Source: Nymphaea colorata
Lineage: Eukaryota > Streptophyta > Magnoliopsida > Nymphaeales > Nymphaeaceae
Assembly (NCBI RefSeq): GCF_008831285.2
Contig: NC_045146.1
Span: 15,867,149-15,931,148, forward strand
Length of the DNA: 64,000 bases
Reading direction: 5' to 3'
Shown here: piece after piece, positions 28,228 to 40,000 of the stretch
Layout of the letters: each line of letters opens with the position of its first letter
How positions within the stretch are numbered: the first letter of the stretch is position 1
Notes under the pieces: model-generated
What the model was told of the DNA's origin: nothing
Database searches by the model: none
The model's input: only the letters and a program-made list of their open reading frames with translations
Program-made: the position numbers and the translations under genes

Positions 28228-28426
28228 CAATGTTATCCGTATCGTACGATACGGACGCGTATCGTACGATACGTATCGTCCGTATCAACGTTTTCGATAC
28301 GTTACACCTATTAAATACGATACGCGTCCGTATCGTACGCGTATCGTACGTATCGTGCGATACGGTGGGCGTATCGCACGATACGTGCGATACACCCCCG
28401 TATCGCACGATACGGGAGTAAAATTT

Positions 28427-28452
28427 AAAAAGGGGCCGTCGGGCCCCTTTTT
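28427..28452. repeat. perfect 11-bp inverted repeat (hairpin) inside the hAT element
   Basis: The arms are AAAAAGGGGCC (28,427-28,437) and its exact reverse complement (28,442-28,452), with the 4-nt loop GTCG. It lies just inside the left subterminal repeat block. It may be structural only; no function is known to me. Confidence 0.85.
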
Positions 28453-28648
28453 GCTTCTTATTCTCAAACCGACGCTCCTCTCTCTCTCGTTGTGGGGAGT
28501 CTTGGGACGGTGGGAAGCTTGGAGAAAGAGGGTTTTTTGGTTTTTAACACCAAGAAGGTAAAAAATAACTCATTTTTGCCGTTGAATCGTTCATTTCTCT
28601 TATTTCCTACATTTATTTGTATGTTTTTACTTGTTTTGTGAAGATATA

Positions 28649-28768
28649 ATGTCGGATCCTGCATGGCAGTGGTGTACAAGGGTGAATCCCAAAGATAGAT
28701 TAAGAGTTAAGTGCAATTATTGTAAGCAAATCATATCAGGAGGGATTTCTCGATTTAAACACCATTGA
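28649..28768 (+). pseudogene. truncated hAT transposase, BED zinc-finger fragment
   Basis: A 39-codon frame starts ATGTCGGATCC and contains CNYC, then ISRFKHH at the end: the Cys-x2-Cys ... His pattern of the BED finger found at the N-terminus of plant hAT transposases. The WQW motif before it (residues 6-8) also fits that family. Translation stops straight after the His pair, where intact relatives continue for several hundred residues. A possible intron (donor AAG|GTAAAA at 28,556-28,562, acceptor TGTGAAG at about 28,642) precedes the ATG, as is common in this family. This is the remnant of an internally deleted transposase gene. Confidence 0.8.
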
Positions 28769-29197
28769 CGATGCTTTTTGTTTTGAGTTTTGAAAACTAT
28801 GTCAATATGTTCTGAGTTTTGACTTCTGAACTTATGAATTGTGATGTAATTGAATACTCTTAGGTTGTTTAGTATGTTATTTTGTTTTTTGAATGTTTGA
28901 TTTCTTATTTTGGAATGTCTTGTTCATATGCATAGCTCACAGGTCATACTTCATATAGATGAATGATGAACGTTCCTTTAAATACATTTTTCTTGAATTT
29001 TTCTGATTTTTACTAGTTTTTTCGGATTTTTTTAGAATTTTTCGGATTTTTTTTTCTATTTTTTATAAATTTTTAATATTTTTTACAAATTAAAAAATTA
29101 ATTTTACGGTACGTTACGATACATTTACGATACGTTACGATACGGCGTATAGGTCGGCCCGACCGATACACGATATGATACGGCAGTGATAACATTG

Positions 29198-29205
29198 CAC
29201 AATTA
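29198..29205. repeat. right 8-bp target-site duplication (CACAATTA)
   Basis: Exact copy of 28,220-28,227, immediately after the right terminal inverted repeat. The satellite sequence then resumes with CATGTAGTTGAACAATC. Confidence 0.93.
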
Positions 29206-32200
29206 CATGTAGTTGAACAATCTACGGATGTCGATCCTGTCCCTCATCCATATTCAAATCCAATAATCTTTAGATTAGATAAGACCATTTATCTAGATTC
29301 TAGACCCACGACGTGATTTGAATTCAACAATTTCTCAAATCACACACGGCCGTTGATCTAGACTCACAACTAGTTCTAAATAAAGCAATTTCTAGCTTAG
29401 ATAGGGCCGTTGATCCAGATCTACAATCTTACGCAAATTTAACAATTCTTGGAACAAATAAGACAACTGGTCCAGTCTTACATGGCCCATATCCAAATGC
29501 AATGATTTTCATATCAGAGATGACTACTGATCTAGACCAACAACTTGATTTCAGTCCAACAATTTTCAAATCATATATGACCACTAATTCAAATCCACAA
29601 CGGGAATATACTATTCTCAATAAACTAAGGTGGATCTCATAAACCAAAATCAGTGACAGTGTGGAAGTCATGATTATGCACATTTGCTAGGAAAAGAGAC
29701 CGTTGAGGTTTTAGGATAATTTGAATAAATGATTGCAAATGGATTTGATAAGCATAGATGTTGATATTCATACTAAGGACATGATATACCACTGTGTCGT
29801 AAACTTCAATATTATTATTATTATTTTGTCTGATTATTATTAGTATCAGAATATGAAACTTGCAATAGGAGAATAGGCTCGATGAAGGAGATATGATGAA
29901 GTGAACATGAATTTGTTGGTCTAAAAGAAAGGTCTAGATCAAAGTCAATATCAAGACAGATGGTGATATACGTGAAGTTGCTGCAATGGTGGTGAATATA
30001 GTCGAGTTTAAAATGCAAATTTTGTGGTGAAGAAGTCTTTGTTGTTGATGAGATGTCGATGAAGTGAAAAAATGAAGGTTTAGAAAAAAAATCTAAAGAC
30101 GTCATCAATTCTCCATCCGAAAAACCAAACCTTCAATGTTGGTTGAAGAAGCTATTCAAGTCTCATTTGTCGAAAACAAAGGAGTACATGCTCCTCCATA
30201 AATCAACGTAGAAGATTGAGATTGAGATAAAAAAGCGATTGACGTATCACGTATATGCCATACAAAATTGGAGAAAACTAGAGATTAGATCGGGCAGTTT
30301 GCATATCATGCCAACTAGATTTATTGCATCGGCCAACCATGATTGGAGAAAGGGTTGCATGCTCAGGGGATATCACAACCTTTCTCTTAGATATGTCCGA
30401 TAGCGTAGACCCACAAACATATCCAAATCCAACAACTTTCTTTTATCAAATAAGACCACTGATCGAAATGCACAATTACATGTAGTTGAACAATATACGG
30501 ACGAGATAAGACCATTGATCCTGTCCCTCAACCATATTCAAATCCAATAATCTCTAGATCAGATAAGACCACTTATCTGGATTCTAGACCCACGACATGA
30601 TTTGAATTCAACAATTTCTCCAATCATACATGGCCACTAATCTAGACCCACAACTAGTTATAAATAAAGCAATTTCTAGCTTAGATAAGACCGCTGATCC
30701 TTATCTACAATCATATGTAATTTCAACAATTCTTGGTTCAAATAAGACCACTGGTCCATATCCAAATGCAACGATTTTCAAATCAGAGATGACCATTGAT
30801 CTACACCAACAACATGATTTTAGTCCAACAATTTTCAAATCGTATATGGCCACTAATTCAGATCTACAACGAGAATATACTGTTCTCAACAAAATAAGGC
30901 GGATTTCATAAACCAAAATAAGTGACAGTGTGGAAATCATGATTATGTACATTTGCTAGGAAAAGAGGCCGTTGAGGTTCTAGGATGATTTGAATAAGTG
31001 GTTGCAAATGGATTTGATAAGCGTGGATGTTGATATTCATGCTAAGGACATGATATACCAGTGTGTCGTAAACTTCAACATTATTATTCCTTTGCCTGAT
31101 TATTATTAGCGTCAGAATATGAAACTTGCAATAGGAGAATAAGCTTGATGAAGGAGATATGATGAAGCGAACATAAATCTGTTGGTGTAAGATAAAGGTG
31201 TAGATCAAAGTCAATATCAAGGCTGATGGAGATATACGTGAAGTTGCTGCAATGATGGTGAATACAGTCGAGGTGAAAATGCAAAATTTGTGGTGAAGAA
31301 GTCTTTGTCGTTGATGAGATGTCGATGATGTGAAAAATTGAAGGTTTAAAAAAAAAATTGGAAGACGTCATCAATTATCCATCAGAACAATCAAACCTTC
31401 AAGATTGATTGAAGAAGCTATTCAAGTCTCATTTGTCGAAAACAAAGGAGTACATGATCCTCCCTAGATCAAGGTAGAAGATTGAGATTGAGAGAGAAAA
31501 GAGATCGAGGTAAATGACTTATGAAATTGGAGAAATCTAGAGATTTGATCGAGCAGTTTGCATATCATGCCAGCTAGATTTATTGCATCGGCCAACCTTG
31601 ATTGGACAAAAGGTTCCATATTCAGGGGATATCACAACATCTCCCTTAGATAAGTCCAATTGCGTAGACCCACAATCATATCCAAATCCAGCAACTTTTT
31701 TTTATCAGATAAGACCACTGATCCAGATGCACAATTAGATCAGGTAAGTTTACTGATCTAGATTCTAGACCCACGACATGATTTGAATTCAACAATTTCT
31801 TAAATCATACACGACCACTGCTCTAGACCCACAACTAGTGCTAAATAAAGTAATTTCTAGCTTAGATAAGGCTGTTGATCCTGATCTACAATCATACACA
31901 AATTCAATAATTCTTGGATCATATAAGACCACTGGTCCAGTCTTACATGATTTTCACCAACGACATGATTTCAGTCTAACAATTTTCAAATCTGGCCACT
32001 AATTCGGATCTACAACCAGAATATACTATTCTCAATAAAATAAGGCAAGTCTTATAAACCAAAATCAATGACAGTGTGGAAATCATGATTATGCACATTT
32101 GCTCGGAAAAGATACCGTTGAGGTTCTAGAATGATTTGAATAAGTGATTGAAAATGGATTTATTAAGCATAGATGTTGATATTCAAACTAAGAACTTGAT

Positions 32201-32716
32201 ATGTCAATGTGTCGCAAACTTCAATATTATGATTCCTTTGTCTGCTTATTATTAGCATCAGAATATGAAACTTGCAATAGGAGAATAGGTCCCGAGAAGG
32301 AGATATGATGAAGTGAATATGAATTTGTTCATCTATGAGAAAGGTGTCAGATCAAAGTTAATATCAAGCAGATGGAGATATACCTGAAGTTGCTACAATG
32401 GGGCTGAATACAGTCGAGGTGAAAATGCAAATTGTGTGGTGAAGAAGTCTTTGTCGTTGATGAGATGTTGATGAAGTGAAAAAATGAAGGGTTAAAAATA
32501 ATTCCGAAGACGTCATGAATTATCCATCGGAAAAACCTAACCTTCAAAATTCCTTGAAGAAGCTTTTCGAGTCTTATTTGTCGAAAACAAAAGAGTATAT
32601 GCTGCTCCATAGATCAAGGTAGAAGATTGAGATTGATAGAGAAAAGAGATTGAGGTAGGTACCATACAAAGTTGGAGAAAACTAGAGATTTGTTCGAGCA
32701 GTTTGCATATCATGCC
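29206..32716. repeat. diverged satellite monomers at the right edge of the array
   Basis: After the transposon the array continues with the rest of one monomer and then monomers starting near 29,925, 31,189 and 32,337. Spacings are 1,264 and 1,148 bp, the shorter one caused by deletions, and the last monomer breaks off at about 32,716. They share all landmarks with the core units (GATAAGACCACTGATC core, AACTTCAATATTATTATT, TTGTCGAAAACAAA), but substitutions and small indels occur every 10-20 bp. They do not fall cleanly into the A or B type. I infer older monomers outside the zone of recent homogenisation. Confidence 0.9.
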
Positions 32717-33188
32717 AAGAGTGCACTGAATGAAACTCAAAAAATTAGATCCGTTGTCCACGTCTCAGGGAAGTCAAGTTTAAGAGCGTGAAATGTTCAA
32801 CACTGAAGAGGTGGCTTGTTTTCAAATTTTTAATTTCTACCACATATTTCAAAAATTAAATTTTATTTTGAAATGATCAATTTCATATAATAATAAGTTT
32901 TTACCTGCTTCTATAATATATGTCTTTAATGTTCACCATGATTTTCACAAAATAAGCCGGACCCCTTGGTTTCTAGTATGAGCATTGTGTTCTCTTACTT
33001 TTCTGTTTTTTCTTGAGAAGCAACAGTAATGGAATGGAAACCGAAAATTGAGATGAAGGCAATGCCCACTGCTATTGAAGAGGGTCAACACTTTTGTGGT
33101 TGCACTTCTTTGTGTCCTTTCTTTCTTGATGTGCAACTTAGACCACCAAATATTTTGAATATATCATACTTTATCGGCTTTAGTGATT

Positions 33189-33206
33189 AATATATATATA
33201 TATATA
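33189..33206. repeat. (TA)n microsatellite
   Basis: Nine TA dinucleotides in intergenic DNA. Confidence 0.85.
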
Positions 33207-35220
33207 GTTTTTATCTCCTAGCTAGGTTCTTGCTTGGAAACTTATGAGTAATTTTAGTGGATAAAAAACAATAAAGGAAAAAAGATAAATATGAATACTG
33301 TTTTCTTTTACTGGTGATTTTATGTTCAGTTTTCTACTTTCTTGTAGATTTTTAATTATTACACCCATCCTTTAATTTGAAACTTGCAATTGGAAATGAT
33401 GCCTCGGATATGGAGATCCTTCAATGGGTTTCCAGCCAAATTTCCTCCATACCCATATATCTGAAAGGACATCTCCACTTGGTCTGTTACTGGCTGCTTC
33501 AGGGAATTATGAGCACAAAAGCTTAGGAAATGCATTTATAAACAAGCATAACTTTTAACTTTTGTGCTTGTTGAAATTCCTTGATGCTTTATACACTAGT
33601 CTAGATGTTGACTTGCAACCATAACACCAGACCTCCTCGGCATCATATTTGCACTAAAATTTATTTTGTCAGATTAGATACATGCAAAAGTATATTCTGG
33701 AGCCTGCGTGCCAATACATGTATTAGTTGCATTCAAGCTTATACATGTGAAGCACCTTGGTCAAAATTTTCCATTTCCAGACCCCTGTTACAGGTCTGCT
33801 TAGGTACCCAGCACTTCACATTTTTTTTCTGTTTTGAACGCCTTTTGTTTCTTGTGGGCACAATAAAGTGGAGTAGAATTGCCGTTAGTTCAGGGTTCTT
33901 ATATAACTTGTACCAAGTATTGTTCCTCACAGCCCTGTCAACCTATGTTGTCTATGCTATCTTATCTCTGCAGCCCATATCTTAGATATTGTAGACATTG
34001 TTTTATTTCATTAGGCAATTGGAATGGCGAATTGATGCTGTCAAAAAAGTGGAATGAAGAATGAGAAGAAATCGTCAATTTGAAACTTTTTTTTCCTTCT
34101 AGTTTGCACTTTTTGCGGTTTTGGTGTTAGGTATAAAACCAACAGACAATGAAATCAAAGCAGATAACTGGAGATCCCAAGTGCTTTAATTCTGGCTGCC
34201 CAACGCAAATTTAGGTAGTATAAAGTTCTAAACTATATTAGTTGATGAAAGGGCTTCTTGTGCAAACAATTTGACTTCATTTGTATGTCATAAATGCATA
34301 GGCTTAAAAATATAACTCAATTTGGATATTTGGTATAGATATAATAAACCAAGTATACAGATTAAGATGCATACATGTTATAGATGAAAAGATAAAACTA
34401 ATTCGGTTTAACTTCTTATACCGTGTATTTATTTCAAATTTTTGGACATTGGACTTTTACTTTTGGATTTTTAGTTTTATATGATATTAACATGGACGTA
34501 GAATTTGGCAACCATTTGGTAGTTGTAAATGTTGAATGTGTTGATCTTAGTGCTTGATCTTTATTGACTTGTTTTTCTTTGATATATTGATTCATTTCAC
34601 ACAGTTTTCTTTGAAAAATGCAATTATAGATCTTGTTATCAATTTCTTGTTATCCAAACATATGATATAACTTAGTTATTACTTGAAGGTATGAATTATA
34701 CATGGATTTAAGTCATTGTACAATTTTTTATATTTAAATGACAAGCTATATATTGTTTTTCTTTAAAACAATAGGTAACGAAAACTGACCTGAGTCAACA
34801 AGTTAACCCGCTGAGTTATGAGGCTAGAACAAACGAGTCGAGACCCGAGTAACGGGGTTTTAAAACATTGCTTAATATCAAATCCAACTCACAACAATTC
34901 CATAGTGAAACCGAATTAACAATGGCAGACTGCAAGCATAGGTTTAATGAAACCAAACTAAAGTAGCATGGCTCCTGGGGCTTGGACGGTAAACCTGCTG
35001 AGGATTAGGGCCCCTTACCTTTTATTAGAGAATACGGCTTTTGGGGCTTGGCAGATCTGCAGTTGCAGAGAATTGAAAACTCAACGTAGGGAGCTTGAGC
35101 TAGCTTACCTTGGTCTTTCGTATTGTATAAGCTTATAATAGAATCCTTGACATTTTGTTAGAACTTTAAGCGTGGTTTTTTTTTTATAATACAGCTTTAT
35201 TTCTAGAAATGGCTTCTTTT

Positions 35221-35331
35221 TTCTTTGGTCTTAAAAAAACCACCCTTACGTTACTAAAATGTTTTCCAAAGCAAAGAAGGTTTCATTTCTTCTTTGGTCT
35301 TAAGAAAACCACCCTTACGTTACTAAAATGT
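35221..35331. repeat. tandem duplication, 69-bp offset
   Basis: A 42-bp segment starting TTCTTTGGTCTTAA and ending TTACTAAAATGT is present at 35,221-35,262 and again at 35,290-35,331, with one substitution. The high identity points to a recent local duplication. Confidence 0.9.
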
Positions 35332-36470
35332 AGTAAAGTAAATTATAAAAAAATGTGAAAATGGAAAAAATATAAGAATATAAAATTACATGAAAACAAA
35401 ATGTAAAAAATGAAAAAGATTGAATGAACACATTTTTTTGCGTTGTTTTTCATTTTGATGCCTTTTCCCCAAAAAAATCGCTTCTTTTTTCTTTTTTTCG
35501 GCTGGCTTATTTTTTGTGGCTATGGTAGAATCCGGTCATTGCATCTAACATGTTGTTGCTTGTCTATACCCATGATTGTAATGTTTGAATTGCTAAGAAG
35601 AAGCAGAAGGGATTTTCCATTATTATAATGCCTGAATTGCTTAAAGTTAACCCACAAAGGTTATCCTGTGAACTGAAAAACTTAATCTGTTTCGCTCAAG
35701 GTCGGTAACCAGCAGTTAACTTTATAACATATCTCCAAACTTTGTTGTTAATGATGATGCTAATTCTTGGACGCACCCAAATTGTTATAGAAAAAAATAT
35801 ATGTATATTTTTATAAAAAATCATTTGGCCCACGTTAAAGTCCAAAAAAAAAAAAAAAAAAAAAGAAGAACATCTGCTCCCCTTGATTGGAGCTGATTAT
35901 ATTTGCTGCAGGACGCAAAAGGCCAGTTTCCCTAGAAATAATCTTAGATGTAATCCATAACACTCAATATTTATCAATGATACAAAGTTTGTGTAAACAT
36001 GGTCTTTTCACGGCTTATAATAAAACTAACTCAATGAAGATCACATACTTCCTTATAATGGTCTGTTCTGCTACAACTAGAGATCTTTACGATGATTGAC
36101 GAATGCGAATCACCTTGTCAATCGGGTTGTATTAGCCTATGCAATTTAGTCTCTTCCAGAGCCCTTTAATAAGGCATTGGAGCAGTTTACAGTCCATCTC
36201 TGCCCGTGGATGAAATGCATCTCGTTAACAATCATTGCTCAGTATATACTAAGAATATCTTTGGTTGTACAAATGCGGAGGCACTATGTTCTTTTTTTGA
36301 AATTAATGAAGGAAACAATGCAACCCGTAATATATTTAGAAGCAGCACTAAAAGTGACGGGTAGGCACTAGGTCAGGTATCCCGTAGCTGGCTTCACTCG
36401 GGCTCAAGTTTTAAAATTAAGCACCAGGGCCTCTTGAGTCTGTCTGATAACTTCTTTTTTAATATTATAT

Positions 36471-36515
36471 GTATATATATATATATATATATATTTATTT
36501 ATTTATTTATTTATT
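36471..36515. repeat. (TA)n then (TATT)n microsatellite
   Basis: About 12 TA units run directly into about five TATT units. Confidence 0.9.
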
Positions 36516-36977
36516 CTACTTAGTCTGCCCTAGCCCGGAGCCAGGCCAAGCCAAGCTGACCTGATGCCTAGCCTTTGTAATACCCTAAAAATTGTTACAG
36601 CTTGAGGACGGAAGTTCAGTTTTGGCTTGCATAAAGAGTGACCATGAAAACAGTTAATCTTTGTAACCATATAAAATAGGGCATTGACAGCCTTCAATGC
36701 AATCAGATTCAGGTGATTTTCCTTTTAATGGTACACTATCTATGCTCATATAGATATAGTGCATAAGTCGCTGTCTTCTGTTTTTCTCATTTTTATTAAG
36801 ACTGGTAAGTGACTGAACTGCGCCTACATGTAGCTGTTTATGCTGAGGATCTTTGGTGGTGTTCTTTTCAAATGCACGCGCATGAGGACAAGATAATAAA
36901 AATGAAGTTATAATTTCGACCAGATAAGAATAGTAAGAGGAAAAGCTAACACTTGTAGATCTAATTAAAATGTCTGC

Positions 36978-36982
<5 letters not shown>

Positions 36983-37026
<44 letters not shown>
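36983..37026. repeat. (GA)n microsatellite
   Basis: About 22 uninterrupted GA dinucleotides, the longest GA run in the window. Confidence 0.95.
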
Positions 37027-37027
<1 letters not shown>

Positions 37028-40000
37028 AAATGAGTGGCAGAATTGTCTGATTGACATCGAATCGAGATGATTCGTTTGACTTGGTCGATTCGGGAGGAAC
37101 TCTGGTCGTGTGGGTGCATATAGCTCCAAGTGGGGAGCTTCAGACGTTTTTCAGTTGATTCAAATATGTTTATGTGGATTAATTTGTGTTGAACATTTTT
37201 TCGTCTTGTTGAAGTGTGAGTTCCAGAAAAAAGGTGTCGAGTGGCATCGGCGTTAAGAGTTTCACATAAAATGTCTGCAACGGGACACTCTGTTCCAAGA
37301 ACTGTGTGTTCTGTTGGGCAACCAAACGAGCTCTGCTAAGGGATTTACCAACTGGCGCTGTAAGGTTTCTACTAGGTTTCTACTGTCTCATTTTATTTTG
37401 GGTGAGCAAGAAGTTTACATCCCACTACCCGAACGAAGCCCAAAAGTCCTCCCCTTCCCACACCCCTTAATTCAACTTAGGTACTACGCTCAACCATTTA
37501 AAACCCGCCTCTTTCCGTTCACAAGTGCAACAAATGACAGACGAATGTGGTTGACAAATGTGATGGTCGACATTGGAAGAACGAACTAACTCCTGGTTAA
37601 GTATTACCAGTAAAATGAAATGTCTGCAGGCGTAACTTTGGGTAACTTTACGTAAAGGACAAGCTGCTTGGCTGTTTTGAAGGTCTGTTGCACAGAATAC
37701 GAATAAGTAGTTTTATTTATAAAATGTGGGACTATATTTCTCAGCTTAGCTGCCAAGAAAATAAAACTTAGTTGGGATCAAGGACCAATAAATGAAAGTT
37801 GTCAACGTGTAAGAACATTGAGGTCACCCAATTGTGCACGGTAGGCATTAGCTAGCTTGATCATAGAACAGTTAAAAAATGGAAAATAAAGACGGTTTGT
37901 TTTACCAGCAAAAATCAAAGTCTACTGGATGCATGTGAAACACCAAACAGAAATAGGTGGTCAAATGGCAATAGTTTAACAGTTAGTATCAGTGAAATTC
38001 AGAATAAATTGCAATAGCAGTCTAAGGATTATCCCTGCTTTAATAATGCAACAGATGTGTTCACGCTAGCAGTTTTTTATATGCTTGAGCTTCAAACGAA
38101 AACCTATTTTGAAAAGGTCGAGCATTACGAGTACATGGCACTACTGCAACTTAAAAGAAGATTGAACATGAGTCACTGTTGATCCAAACTCTTGAGCTTA
38201 AGCCCTTTCTTGTCACACTAAGATCGAGTTAGGAGATGGGTCTACTAGCTTGAAGTTAACCGTTTCCCTGTCCCCTCCCACCTTTTAAATTCTTCCTTTG
38301 TTTTCTATGCTTAAATCAGTTGCTAACGTTTCTTCCTTCTTTATGATCCATGTTTACATGTTAATTCCTACCATCTGAGAGGTTCATTTTCTTCTCCTTT
38401 TCACAGGCATCGTACATCTCTTTTGGTTAACATACCCACTTGTAATGGGATGAACCTGTGATACCAAAATCGTTATGTAGATGAGGAACATGCAGCATTC
38501 ATTTTGGCTTCAACTCTTTACAATGTCTTGAAGGACAAAGTGAAAGAAGGTTATGTATTATGGATATGACTCCAATGCAGCAGCGTTGGTCAAGGCACAG
38601 TCATTGCTGCTGATGAAGATTACGGCAGTTTCTAAACAAGAGATGCCATACCATAGTCGTCAAATAAATAAATAAAGATAAATCTCTGTTGTAACAGATC
38701 CTATTATTTTGAAGCAATCTTTGAAAATGGTTGTAGAGATCCCTTATAAATATGATGGACCTGGACCTGTTTTATGCATTTTAAGCCCGATGGCCTTCCG
38801 TGGGTAGAGAAAATATTCTCCACATTAATCCCTTAAACACAAAAGAGATAAATGTGGCACATTTTACAAGACAATATTATTAGATGGATGGCAATGAGTA
38901 ACGTGAAGCTTGTTTCATTTGCTTTCTGGTAAAAATGCCTGAACAAAAAATGGACCACTGGCACAACTTAAGTTCCCCCTTAAATGGATGTCTAAAGTCG
39001 AGTCGGATCATCCAAATATAGAAACCTAGTTGGTGAAAGCAGACTTGTCTTTGTAATCAATCTATGAAAGTTGGAATTTCAGTTCCAGCAAAGCAAAATT
39101 TAAGTTCACATCTGCAAATTAATCATCTCTGCAAAGTGTCATCACCAGTTGTTCAGTTTCTGTTTTTTGAAGGGATGGAAGAACATCAGAGAGACCGAAG
39201 GTACTGTATTAAGCAAATAATTGACATATCAACAGCTTGTGGGCATTGAGACTACTTTTGACCTAGTTTGTGGTCGGTTTGCGCTTCGAACTAAAGTAGA
39301 GCACAGAATTAGGTAGGTCCACTAGACCAAGTGACTGGTTCAGTTTCAGGCTGGGTTATTACAATTATAGCAAGCATCAAAGCACCAACATCTCATACTT
39401 TGTCATCATGCAGGTGGAAAGGTAAAGATACCAAGCAACGACACCAAATTAGAAATCAAATTTAGACGCAAGCCAAAGCAGGATGTTCTGGATGTATGAT
39501 CTGCTTAATATGAGTTGTAGGCATGTTGCCTGCTTTCCTCACTTCAGTTTGATTTGACTGTCAATTTAATTAATTCTTGTTCCTTCACGTTAAGTTGGTG
39601 AAAAATTAGCAGTTCAACCGTCGATGTCGCAACCAAAAGAATCAATATACACAATGTGACATGGAATCCATGGATTCCACTGACAATTTAATATTGAAAT
39701 TGTCAATGTGATGGCTGGCAATGGCATCCATGGACTGGCTGTTCAATGTTGACATTGTCAATGACTGACTAGTAGAAGCTGGCAATGTCTGTTGACGGGC
39801 TAACAGAAACTGTCAATACCATTTTTCTGACTCAGGCAAGAAACTGAAGCCAGCCCTTTGCAAGATGCGCCTCTGTGACTTGTTGAGCCTGGAAAGGCCT
39901 TCTTCATATGGTGCTGCTTTCTTTATTTGACAAGGCTTCACCAATTATTGCTGCTACTACTAAATGGCTCTTGTGATTGTGAAAAGCTTTCTATTACAAT

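Larger units (their letters stand above)
28228..29197. mobile_element. non-autonomous hAT-type DNA transposon, 970 bp
   Basis: The element begins CAATGTTATC and ends GATAACATTG, a perfect 10-bp terminal inverted repeat. It is flanked by the 8-bp duplication CACAATTA. An 8-bp duplication, and a terminus fitting the hAT form (C/T)A(A/G)NG, are hallmarks of the hAT superfamily. The first 190 bp and the last 100 bp are dense in TATCGTACGATACG-like subterminal motifs. Inside is a short ORF (28,649-28,768) with the N-terminal BED zinc finger typical of hAT transposases; the dimerisation and catalytic regions are absent, so it cannot move itself. It interrupts the seventh satellite unit and is therefore younger than that unit. 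It could be mobilised only by a related full-length copy elsewhere. Confidence 0.9.

Noticed and set aside
13031-28314. Recurrent ORFs of 60-95 codons in every satellite unit
   Set aside because: They recur because the DNA units are copies. A and B monomers break the frames differently, the diverged edge copies do not preserve them, and none matches a known protein.
28217-28561. ORFs of about 60-115 codons rich in Arg, Tyr, Thr and Val over the left end of the transposon
   Set aside because: They arise from the palindromic CGTATCG motifs, which stay open on both strands.
11255-32716. CRISPR array
   Set aside because: The repeats are long, adjacent and without unique spacers, in a plant nuclear sequence with no cas genes.
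11255-32716. Ribosomal DNA spacer or LTR-retrotransposon array
   Set aside because: No rRNA sequence, no LTR pair, no primer-binding site, and no gag, protease, reverse transcriptase or integrase motif in or beside the units.
11255-32716. Functional centromere
   Set aside because: The dimeric layout recalls centromeric repeats, but the array is only about 21 kb, lies 15 kb from an intact gene, and nothing in the sequence shows centromere function.
33605-33985. 126-codon ORF on the + strand
   Set aside because: Cysteine- and leucine-rich random composition, no domain, no splice context and no homologue I know.
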